Below are positions 11,215-21,959 of a stretch of 64,000 nucleotides of DNA, piece by piece. Numbering within the stretch: position 1 is the first letter of the stretch; the number at the start of each line of letters is the position of its first letter. The stretch comes from Rhyacichthys aspro (taxonomy: Eukaryota > Chordata > Actinopteri > Gobiiformes > Rhyacichthyidae): contig CM072160.1 of the NCBI GenBank assembly GCA_036850595.1, positions 15,665,906-15,729,905 on the forward strand, read 5' to 3'. The notes under the pieces are model-generated. The model worked only from the letters and a program-made list of their open reading frames with translations. It did no database searches and was not told the DNA's origin. Both the position numbers and the translations under genes were made by a program.

Positions 11215-14200
11215 ATGTCCAATCTCAGCAAAGGCGGTACCAAGAAGGACACCAAAATGAGGATACGGGCCTTTCCTGTAAGTGCACACCGCATTAGGCG
11301 CTTCGACTGCGGCACAGTCGCTGACTCGATCACCGCGGTCTGGCTGCTAGCTACATGCTAATAGGCTAACCAGCTGAGAGCAGATATGCTACGGTTATCT
11401 ATTAACACCGTGCAGCAAGTGTCCTGTTAGTGTTATATTTGACTGGATGTGACATTTACATTGTATTTACATAACTAGTTGGTTAACTTTAGTAAAACAT
11501 TGCTACGGTCTCTTAACTCTACATACGTTGCTAGCAGACTGCAAACCTGCTCTCAAACGCTAACGTTAGCCTTCTATCTTGACACTTGTTGTTTTGCCTC
11601 AGCTGCGTTTATTCAGAGCGACTGTGTCATTTTGCTTTATAAACCATTTTAACTTTTTTTCAGGAGAAGTCCAAATGCACTCAACAGTACGTGCATGTTG
11701 CACAGTGCCACTGTGTAGATGGATGCTAATAAAACTGTAGTGCTAACGGTGTTCTGTGGTTCTTGCCTAACATGAATAGAGTAAAATATTTTTTAGTGCA
11801 ACAGTAAGTCTGTCTTTACTTTGGAATCTAAAAAATTGCGGACTGTCCTCATTCTGTTGAAAATTTCAGCCTGGGTGTAGTAATTTGTAAAGCGACTCAC
11901 TGGCAGGCTTTCGGCTGTGTAAGTTGCAGTAGCTATCAGTTATACGTTGTTATCACACTTATATGGGGCTGTTGAATGTGGCCCAGTCCTGACAGACCTG
12001 CTGCAAGAGCAGCACCTTGACATGCATGTGTTTGGGCTTGTCTGCAGCGACGAAGCACACACTGTTCAGTAGATGTAGCACTTTGAAGGCTTTTCACATG
12101 CCAACAAAACTGACAGTTGACAGTTAATGAAGTTACATGATTCAGAGTTGGAATTAAATCATTAGACAACTTAATTAATATGCACAAGATACTGAATGTT
12201 GAGTGTAGAGTAATTCTTAAAACATATTCCCTTTATATTAGCCTTTGAAGTTGGCAAATTATTGTGGCATGTAGCTTTAACTCAACCCCACAGGACTTGC
12301 TCTGGATTAGTCTGAAATAGATTATTAAAAACCTATAACACAACCATTTATTGAGTATGTATTTATGATCTAGTCTTGTGTGTCTAAAGTCAATGCTAAC
12401 ATGCTCTTTGGTGGCCCTAAAGGAAACATATTTCTATTAAGTCCATTATAAGTCCATTATGCACATTATTTCAATGGATGTAACAGTTCATGGTTAAAAA
12501 TGGCTTGAAAATCAGACTTTTTGTGTGTTCTGGCCTAATATCATTGCTGTATGACAGAGTACTTAAAACATCTCCTGCTGTGTGGTATTGGCTATCTAGG
12601 AAACTTAGGAAATATCAAATTGCTTTATGGTCGTATTTACAAAAATTGCTGATTTTATGATCTTAAGGCTGTTAGTGATACAACATGTCACTTTAGTTGA
12701 ACCCATTGAAAATAATTGTTGTCTTATTATAAAAGCGCATTTGAATGTATTTAGTATAAGTGCACACACACACAGTGGTCACAGTTGTAAGGAGCTGACT
12801 TGTATGTATATGTATGTTTCAATAATTTTCTAGTTGCACTTTTGTGTGGACTTTGTTTTATGTTGTACACAAGTAAATATATTATTTTCAGACAGAAGTA
12901 TGCTGAAGCATTTTTAAACTGTGGGGTAGGCTAGAATATTAAGAAGAATATGTCTCTTTCTGCTGTTGTGTTAAAAACAGATTTCAAGATGCCTTTCTTT
13001 TTGGAGAATCTCCAGACATGTTAAAAACGGATGCATTATCAGTACAACCTATAACATGATTGTTTCTGCATAACTCTTTTCAGATGACGATGGATGAGAA
13101 GTATGTCAACAATATCTGGGATCTTCTAAAAAATGCCATCCAGGAAATTCAGAGAAAGAACAACAGTGGCCTGAGCTTTGAGGAGCTGTACAGAAATGCA
13201 TACACCATGGTGCTTCACAAACATGGAGAGAAGCTCTACACTGGGCTACGAGAGGTCGTCACTGAGCACCTTATAAACAAAGTAAGCCAACATAACAGTC
13301 ATTGTCATAAATGATTGGAGATTCAATCCTGCTAGATTTCTTCAAACTTGCTGACTTCTTGTCTGTCCAAATGATTTGCACTCCTCTCTAACTTTGCAGA
13401 GTGCGTCAATACAAGTAATTTATGTTTAAAATGCATTGTTACAGGGCGCCTTGGGGGCTCACTTGGTAGAGCACATACCACCTAAGGTGGTGCAGCTCGT
13501 ACCATGTCATCCTCTCTCTCTCCCACATTTCTTTCTACTGTCTCTCTTTTGTAAAATGAACCTAAACCCCCAACATATCCTGGAAAATAATACCTTAATG
13601 TGTAGATAATGGCTTCATTTATTAAATGAAGCTTTGGCTTTTGATCTGGTCTGTAAAATACTTTTCTTATCAAAAGCATTTTGATCAGTTGTGTTTTTCT
13701 AAACCTTGCATTAAAATTTTTTTGGAAATGTACTGTCAAATACACTCTAGGGTCAATCCAAAGGTCACTTTGTTTCAAAAGTTCTTCTAACTGGTCAGTT
13801 TTGCATAGCCCTACCTATTAGATAATGGGGGGCAATAAAATACATTGGCCAGGATATCTTTAAAAAAGGCCCTGACAGGTGTTACATGTACTTCCTTTCT
13901 GACATAAAAAAAAAAAAAAGCATAACCACATAGCATGGCTATACAGAGTGGCGTTTACAGAACAAATTTCTTTTGACTATACCCTTCAGGGGTCACCACA
14001 GTCTGGCTTTACACCAGATGCCCCTCTCCATTTATTTGGTCTGGGGACCAGCACAAAGGTGCACTGATTTGTAACCCCTTGTGGCTGGATCTTGGAGTGG
14101 AGTATACAAAACATGCAACTGAAATGCATTATTAGAAAATGTGTTCATGAATATTATGTGCACATTTCTCTTCATGCAAACTGGTCATTTGGGAAGTTTG

Positions 14201-17200
14201 TAGTTTTTTCTCAGAAACAGAGGTATGCAGTAGTATTTAAGGTAGTATCTCTACCTTGGAGCATTAATTATCTGTGGGTATGGATTATAGCACATTGCAC
14301 AAGTTATTTTATAAACTGGTACTTCATACTTATTTTGCACACCAGTTGTTTGCTCGTTAAATCTGTGAGTTCACAAACTCACTAAAATCCAACTTATATT
14401 GCTTCAGGCAAAGTTTGTTGGGGACACGTGGTTGGTTTGGTCCAATGTTGTTGCTGTCCTGGTACTTATGGGTGTTATGGGCCTTGAGACAACAAGGCAA
14501 CCATTTCACTGTTACTAATGTAGTCACTGGGTTCATCCAGTCACCCTCCAGGTATTCATCTTAAGTAACTTTGCAAATGTGCAAACATTTTTGTGGAAGC
14601 CCTGCCAAATGATACTGTGGAACACACCTCATTACTGTGGAACAGATCATCTGGCGAGTGAGGTTAACTTCACTCCTCTGTACTGTGATAAACTCATTGC
14701 ACCCACTGGCCTGACTCATAGTCTTGTACATTTGAGCAGATTTTGTCTTTCATAAACACAGATGTTTTCGTGAACAGTGAATGAGAAAACATTGAATACA
14801 AAATGAGAGATGACAGAAAAGAGATCGGACTCAAACTCACTGTCTGGGGTTGGTCGCAATGAATGGTAGCTGAAGTATTTGGTATTTTCTCTTTTTTATG
14901 CCAGTCACTGTCAGCTGACCAAAATAGCTGTAGCAGATGAAACTGCATTCAACTATCTGCATCTTTCCTTTATGCTCTATATATCAACATGAGGGGATTG
15001 GCGTTTTACAGATCTATTCTTACAAATACATAAATAAAAATGAAGAAATACTAATACTATTTCCTAAGTTTGTGTGCATTAGTAAGGGCTTATCGCATGT
15101 CACTACTGCAAGAGAGGTGATCATTTGTCATCTCTGTTCAGAAAAGAAGATGTTAAGGTCAGTCTGCCCTGAAGATTTTTAGCTGTCTACAGAGACGTTT
15201 GGTGAACAGTGCTGAGTCATGCTGCAGTGTGACTTTTACTATTGTCAGGCTTTTTAATGGCTGACTAGTAGAGAAGCAAGATAAAATAATCAAATATAAG
15301 ATATGAGTAGAAATGCTTGATTTCGGGTCATAATAAGCTTATTTTTAACCTGTTTTTTCCAAGGTAAGAGAAGATGTGCTCAATTCCCTAAATAATAATT
15401 TCCTTCAAACCTTAAATCAAGCCTGGAATGATCATCAAACAGCTATGGTGATGATTAGAGACATCCTGATGTACATGGTGAGTAGCACAGGTTCTACATT
15501 TAACAGTCGTAGCATTTCAAATCATGTACAAAACTTTTTTGTGAAAGCTTAATTTGTTCTATAAGAAAACTTCTATTTTTCTGCTTGCTTTACAGGACCG
15601 TGTTTATGTACAGCAGAACAATGTAGAGAACGTCTACAACTTGGGTCTTATCATATTTAGGGATCAGGTGGTCCGCTATGGCTGCATCAGAGACCACCTC
15701 CGACAGACTCTCCTGGACATGATCGCAAGGGAGAGAAAAGGGGAGGTGGTGGACAGGTAAGAATTTGACAGCATACCTTTCCTACCGACATTATTATAAG
15801 TTATATTGACCACACTGTGTAAGAATAACTCAGGTTCATCTGCTTTGATTATACACACCAGGTTATTCACTGACATTTGCAGAAGTTGTTTTTGTATTGA
15901 TTTTTTTCCCCCTAAATATGGCCCATTTCTGTGTGTCTTGATTTCTGTTTTTATTTCTCTCCATCAGGGGGGCTATCAGAAATGCTTGCCAAATGTTAAT
16001 GATCCTTGGCCTAGAAGGGAGGTCTGTATATGAAGAAGATTTTGAAGCACCGTTTCTAGAAATGTCTGCAGAATTTTTCCAGGTTTGTGTGATAATGTTG
16101 AAACGATATGTCATAATGATAATTACGTGTCAGCATTTTTTCCCAGTCATACAGTACAGGTACATTTAAAATACAGTGCATCCAAAACGTATAGTTAATT
16201 GTAAATGTTCATTACAGATGGAAAGCCAAAAGTTCCTTGCAGAAAATAGTGCCAGTGTATACATAAAGAAGGTGGAAGCCCGGATTAATGAGGAGATCGA
16301 GCGGGTGATGCATTGCTTGGATAAATCGACAGAAGAGCCCATTGTTAAAGTGGTTGAACGTGAACTCATCTCCAAACACATGAAAACCATTGTTGAGATG
16401 GAGAACTCAGGCCTTGTCCATATGCTCAAGAACGGCAAGACGGATGGTATGAGTTGTTTCTCTGCTCTCAATGCACTCCAGCTTTTTGCAGATGTGCCTT
16501 GTGTCTGTATGTGTACTCATGCATGTCCACGCATCCACAGACTTGGCGTGTATGTACAAGCTGTTCAGCAGAGTTCCCAATGGGCTGAAGACCATGTGTG
16601 AGTGTATGAGCTCGTACCTGAGGGAGCAGGGCAAGGCTCTTGTGTCAGAGGAGGGGGAAGGAAAGAACCCTGTCGACTACATCCAGGTGAGATACTGCAA
16701 ATGGTTACAGTAAGAGATATTAGCACTAAAAATTTTCACTATAAAGACAAGGTTATTTTAATTCATGGGAAATATAACATAGAAGAAAACTAGTTTGGCA
16801 GAATAGCAACAATACTTGCAGCTGTTAATGTACTTCTACTAACGCACTCTTCTTGGCCTCTTCATTCAGGGTCTGCTGGACCTGAAGTCACGGTTTGATC
16901 GCTTTCTCCAGGAATCTTTCAATAATGACAGGCTTTTCAAACAAACTATTGCTGGCGACTTTGAATACTTCCTTAATCTCAACTCTCGCTCTCCAGAATA
17001 CCTTTCTCTTTTCATTGATGATAAACTGAAGAAAGGAGTCAAAGGGGTAAGTCTTTCCTTTGTAATGTCACAAAACTAATTTTTGTATCAAGATTGATAA
17101 AACTCTTATTAACTATGTGTTGATAATAAGCGCCTTTCTCTTTTCCAGCTTACAGAGCAGGAAGTAGAGTCTATACTGGACAAAGCAATGGTGTTATTCC

Positions 17201-20044
17201 GCTTCATGCAGGAGAAAGATGTGTTTGAGAGGTACTACAAACAGCACCTGGCCCGAAGACTGCTCACCAACAAGAGTGTCTCTGATGACTCGGAGAAAAA
17301 CATGATCTCAAAGCTTAAGGTAAGACGAGGGTGATTGTTTTAATAAGGTGCTTGACGCATTAAAATTCAACCGCAGACCTAACATTTGCAGGTAATGTTT
17401 ATTTCTTCAAAACACTGAGCCATTAAACAGTATCCATTGCTCTTTTACATTTTCTATTGAATAGACGGAGTGTGGCTGTCAGTTCACCTCAAAACTAGAG
17501 GGCATGTTCCGGGATATGAGCATTTCCAACACTACCATGGATGAATTTAGACAACATCTACAGACAACTGGGGTAAGGAGGCGCATGCTGCATCATAATC
17601 ACACCAAAATGCAGTTTGTAAACACCAGGTGGCTGCTGACTTCTCAGCCTCAGTTACATAAATATAATTAAACTAACCAACCATAAATGGGAAGTCATTT
17701 CTCGCTCGTGCTGAACATGGCTCACATCACTGTTCTCTTTTCTTGTGTTGTGATTATTATTAACAGCTTAAGTGACTATCAAACACTGGTGTCATCGTTG
17801 TTGCAGTAATTAAGATCTAATTGCTGCACCCACAGTCTAATGCACTTTCAATCTGTAGCTACATCTTGTATATCTGCAGCAATATTATTAACTATTAGTG
17901 TTTCCACTTGGCCAAGAAATAACATTTTATTTTTCATTTATTACATTTTCTCTCTTTATATCCTGATTTGTTTGTGATAATATTTTTTACTCCAACTTCA
18001 TTTAACAAACCAGATTTTATAGACTATAGTAAATTAAAATGAATTAAACCCTACAGTAGCAATGCATTTTACAGTGCCAGCTCATTACCAACTATCTTCT
18101 CATGTAAACAGTGTTAATGAATAAAGACACTAGTTTGTCTCCTTGGTAACACGAGGACTGAGGGACCTGTGAAACTCTGTTACACTACAGGAAGTAAGCT
18201 TTCCTTTAGCTCGCTGAAACAGGCTACTTTCTGAACAACAGTCAAACAGCTGAATATATTGTACTAATAAGTTCACCTTTATTTTACCTGGCCCTGCTTC
18301 ACGCTACTCTAACATGAGCGCAACGTGCAGTTCTTTGTACTCAATACCAAATGGAATTTAAATGTAGTTAAATAAAACATATCGAAATGATGTCTGTATA
18401 TATATATATATATTCTTCTAATTTTAGGTCTCACTTGGGGGAGTGGATTTGACTGTGAGAGTCCTGACCACAGGGTATTGGCCCACCCAGTCAGCAACAC
18501 CCAAGTGCAACATCCCACCTTCCCCTCGCCATGCGTTTGAAGTATTTAGAAGGTGAGACGGTGATTTATTCTTTTTTCTTAAGTAGTGTTTTTGAAGCCA
18601 GTGCTTCTTCAGGAACAAGATACATAATGGAGATAGGTTTGAAATAATTATTCTAAGATCTTCAACAAATGTCATTTCATGGTTTGCAGGTTTTATCTTG
18701 GTAAGCACAGCGGCAGACAACTCACACTGCAGCACCACATGGGCTCTGCAGATTTAAATGCCACATTCTACGGTCCAATCAAAAAGGTATAAGAGCACTT
18801 TTTACATGGCACAATATTTGCTTTACTTTGAAAGAAGTTTAGCCTCAGTCTTAGTCTTAGTCCCAACTGAATTGCAGGAGGATGGGTCTGAAGTTGGAGT
18901 GGGGGGAGCTCAAGTGACTGGCTCCAACACTAGGAAGCACATCCTGCAGGTGTCCACCTTTCAGATGACCATCCTTATGTTATTTAACAACCGAGAGAAA
19001 TCCACTTTTGAGGTATGTTCATTCAGCAGTGTGATTTATACAGTAGTGACGGTTGCTTGTACAAAAAATTAGACTATCTGTAAATTTGTTATTTGTCTTT
19101 TAATTCCCACATATACTTTGGTTACTTTAGAGTGCTTTTTTCTATTTTATTGCATCTTTCTTTTTCTTTTTGTTCATTCTAACACTGTTGTGCATTTTAT
19201 CCATTTGTGAGCTGCCTTAAAGAGTGAATTTCTCTAACCTTATCTGTCCATTTTAGGAGATCCAACAGGAGACAGACATACCAGAGAGGGAGCTGGTGCG
19301 AGCGCTGCAGTCACTGGCCTGTGGGAAGCCTACCCAAAGAGTTCTAACTAAGGAGCCTAAATCCAAGGAGATAGAGAATGGTCATGTGTTTACAGTCAAT
19401 GACCAGTTTACATCCAAATTACATCGTGTTAAGATCCAGACAGGTACACAGTTGCAAGCTGAGCTACTCATGAAGAGTTCACACCCTAATATTTAGGACT
19501 TATTAGGACAAGGATTTATTTTGGTAAGACTGCAAGTATATGAGAAGTTTCTTTCTATTTCCTCCTCCCAGTGGCGGCTAAACAAGGAGAATCTGACCCA
19601 GAGAGGAAGGAGACACGACAGAAAGTGGATGATGATCGTAAGCATGAAATTGAAGCTGCAATAGTTCGCATCATGAAGTCCAGAAAGAAGATGCAGCACA
19701 ATGTCCTAGTAGCAGAGGTATGTTTGGCACTAAAGCTGAAATTTCTCTCAAGTGCACCCTCTAGTGTATGTATGTATAAGCTAGCAAGGATAAGGCATTA
19801 GATAAAACACCACATTTTTTACATTAAAACAGTTACATGATACCATAAATGCCAGTAGAAAAATGACAAAGATATGTGAGAGTAATGCTATTATTATATA
19901 TTGTGTTCACAGGTCACACAGCAGTTGAGAGCACGATTCCTCCCCAGTCCTGTAGTCATCAAGAAGCGTATTGAAGGACTCATTGAGCGAGAATATTTGG
20001 CACGAACACCAGAGGATCGTAAAGTCTACACTTATGTAGCATAA
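11215..20044 (+). CDS. cul3: Cullin-3, scaffold of BTB-adaptor ubiquitin ligases, complete, 16 exons
   Basis: CUL3 bridges BTB-domain substrate adaptors at its N-terminus and RBX1 plus E2 at its C-terminus. Exons: 11215-11277, 13084-13281, 15364-15477, 15596-15756, 15968-16082, 16218-16446, 16541-16686, 16870-17046, 17149-17319, 17465-17572, 18428-18552, 18690-18786, 18878-19012, 19257-19443, 19572-19717, 19913-20044. They sum to 2304 nt, 767 aa (human 768). The start MSNLSKGGTKKDTKMRIRAFP is the N-terminal extension that contacts adaptors. Cullin repeats follow (MTMDEKYVNNIWDLLKNA onward), then the cullin homology domain (about 380-680) and the winged-helix tail. The NEDD8 acceptor lysine lies in IVRIMKSRKKMQHN (about K711), and the protein ends EDRKVYTYVA. 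The 171-nt exon 9 (17149-17319) matches the segment skipped in human familial hyperkalaemic hypertension. Intron 2 contains a SINE relic. I cannot decide between teleost cul3a and cul3b. Confidence 0.97.
13444..13555 (+). mobile_element. tRNA-derived SINE relic (teleost type), B box lost
   Basis: This lies in cul3 intron 2. The head GGCGCCTTGGGGGCTCACTT resembles a tRNA 5' half, and its GGCTCACTTGGTAGAGC fits a Pol III A box. It runs directly into the CATGTCATCC plus CTCTCTCTCCC tail common to a teleost SINE family. The central tRNA part with the B box (GGTTCGA type) is missing, so the copy is internally deleted and not transcribable. Family recognition is from memory. Confidence 0.65.
13975..14096 (+). 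repeat. Probable dispersed teleost repeat fragment
   Basis: The stretch around GGGGTCACCACAGTCTGG, CCAGATGCCCCTCTCC and GGGACCAGCAC resembles a high-copy fish repeat whose consensus I recall as '...GGATGCCCTTCCTGACGCAAC...GGGACCGGCAC'. It lies in cul3 intron 2. No termini or target-site duplication were identified, so only the family resemblance supports it. Confidence 0.4.
18397..18412 (+). repeat. (TA)8 microsatellite
   Basis: Sixteen bases of uninterrupted TA sit in cul3 intron 10, just before the acceptor of the exon at 18428. Confidence 0.9.
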
Positions 20045-21959
20045 TGCATAAGTGAATGCAATGAAAGTTAACATCAAGTTGAAAGAAACCGAGTCTTTTT
20101 GTGGACTGCTATGTGTTTGAATGAACTTGGAAGTGCTTTCATCGATGATACTGGGAAACACTGGGAAGCTAAACTTTTCTTCCATAAAATGTGTAAAATC
20201 ACATAAAAGATGGGGAAGTTTTCTAGCAATATTAGATTTCTTCTGATGAGAGAAACAAAGGAGGGGATCTAGTTTTGTACAAATCATGTTCCTTGTGGCC
20301 TTTGGAGAGGATTGGGTGAGCCTGTTTGCCAATTTACCACATGCTGTTCTTAACCAAGAATCACTAAGTTACTTAGCAAACGTGTGGCTACATGGAGACC
20401 AAGAAAACATTTGAATTCACTCCCCTTTTTTTAGATGTTTATGTCAATGTGTTATGGTTGTGTTTTGTGGCACAATGGTGACTGTACAGGTTGTTGTACA
20501 GTTACTCTTGGCCTTTCCCTCCCAGAGGACACAGATAGGTCACAACGAGGACAAATGTTAACTGGTACAGACCTGGTTTACTGCAGCAGAAAAAAAAAAC
20601 ATTTTAAGTACTTGAAAAAACATGAAAAGTGCTTAATTTATGTTGCAAATATAACTGTTCTAAGGTTGTTTTATTGTCTGATATGAATTAGCTGCACCTC
20701 ACATAGAAATCAATATTTAATGCCAATTTCAGACACATTGTTGCCCAGGTCTGGGCAGTTGGTCAGTTCAACAGCTGTAACTTCACAGCATGCTTTTAAC
20801 TAATGGGTCTGTTTGGGGAATTTACAGGACACAGATAAAAGCTGCATAAATGTGTTGGGTCCCTCATGACACGTTAGGCCTACTGTATCATCAGCCAAAA
20901 ATGTGTCTCCTCTCTTTGAATAGAAGGTTCCTTGAGATGCGAGTTGCACAGAGGATTTTTTTTCCATTCTCAACTGCAATTTGAACAAGTGGAATCAGTC
21001 TAGCACCATGTTCCAATATGTACAAATTGTAAAATAAGTATTGTACTCACTGCAAAGGTGGATTGTACAGGGCCTTGTTTTCATCATATTAAATGTAGAG
21101 TAAATGAATACAGAGTCGTTTTTTTTTCATGTTTCAACCTTCATAAAGAGCCTCTTGTATTTGCTTCACTAATCATGATTAAATATTAATATAAAGGAAA
21201 GCCACAGACTTAAATCCCAGTATTCAAAACTTTAAAGAAAAGAATAACTCTGGGATGCCACAGTTTTTCTTTGTCTATTTGAAGACTAACGATCCAGCAA
21301 TAAATACATGATTTCTAAGCAGGTTGTTGATCATGTCCTACAGAGAAATGTTACTCATAATATCTGTGGATGTGTATTCCTACAGTGGATGTTAATTTAG
21401 ATCAAATTTAGAAGATTTAACTACTCATCACAGAGTTACACTGGAGTTAAATAAGTGCTGTGCTCCAAAAGCGAGCTGTTTAATGCTGATAAGCTCTTTA
21501 ACAACGTCTTTAATTTCCAGGGTTTAGAGCTTCTCCTTCACACGTCTCCTGCACTTGAAAATCTGCCCGACCCGTCTGGACTCCCTCCTTTGTCCTTTCA
21601 TATTGTTAGACGCATGCCATCTGCTCCCGTTATTATAGACGGCTTTAGATTTTTAAGCAGCAAGGCTTCTGCTCGCTCCTTTCCCCTTGTATTTGCTCTC
21701 AGAAACTTCAGTGCAGACATCCGTGCGTTTCTGGGGACGATCGGCACTTTCTTTTAACCAAATCTTAATTGTAATAGTCTTATACATTATAGTTAACGGT
21801 GTTTGGTTGCCTGGTGACGTCAAGGCCCTCCAGTGTCCCCTCTTTTTCTGGAGCAGTGGAAACTAATCAAACAGGATGCTTCTCACTCTCAGTCCGGGCT
21901 GCTACAGCAACCGCAACTCAGATGATTTTGTTCAGAAGAAGTGACCAAATGTGAGTTGG
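20045..21959 (+). other. cul3 3' UTR and cul3-fam124b spacer
   Basis: No further exon of either gene is visible. The left part is cul3 3' UTR; an AATAAA at 21299-21304 followed by GT-rich sequence is a candidate end. The right part (about 21780-21959) is richer in GC and should contain the fam124b promoter and 5' UTR. A short reading frame at 21455-21757 has no recognisable protein and is probably chance. Confidence 0.5.
21299..21304 (+). terminator. Candidate poly(A) signal of cul3
   Basis: AATAAA lies about 1.26 kb after the cul3 stop, with GGTTGTTGATC downstream. Earlier weaker hexamer variants exist, so shorter 3' ends are possible. Confidence 0.45.

Noticed and set aside
13444..13475. 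Possible tRNA gene
   Set aside because: Only the 5' tRNA-like half with an A box is present; there is no anticodon arm, B box or acceptor stem, and the CT-rich tail marks a SINE.
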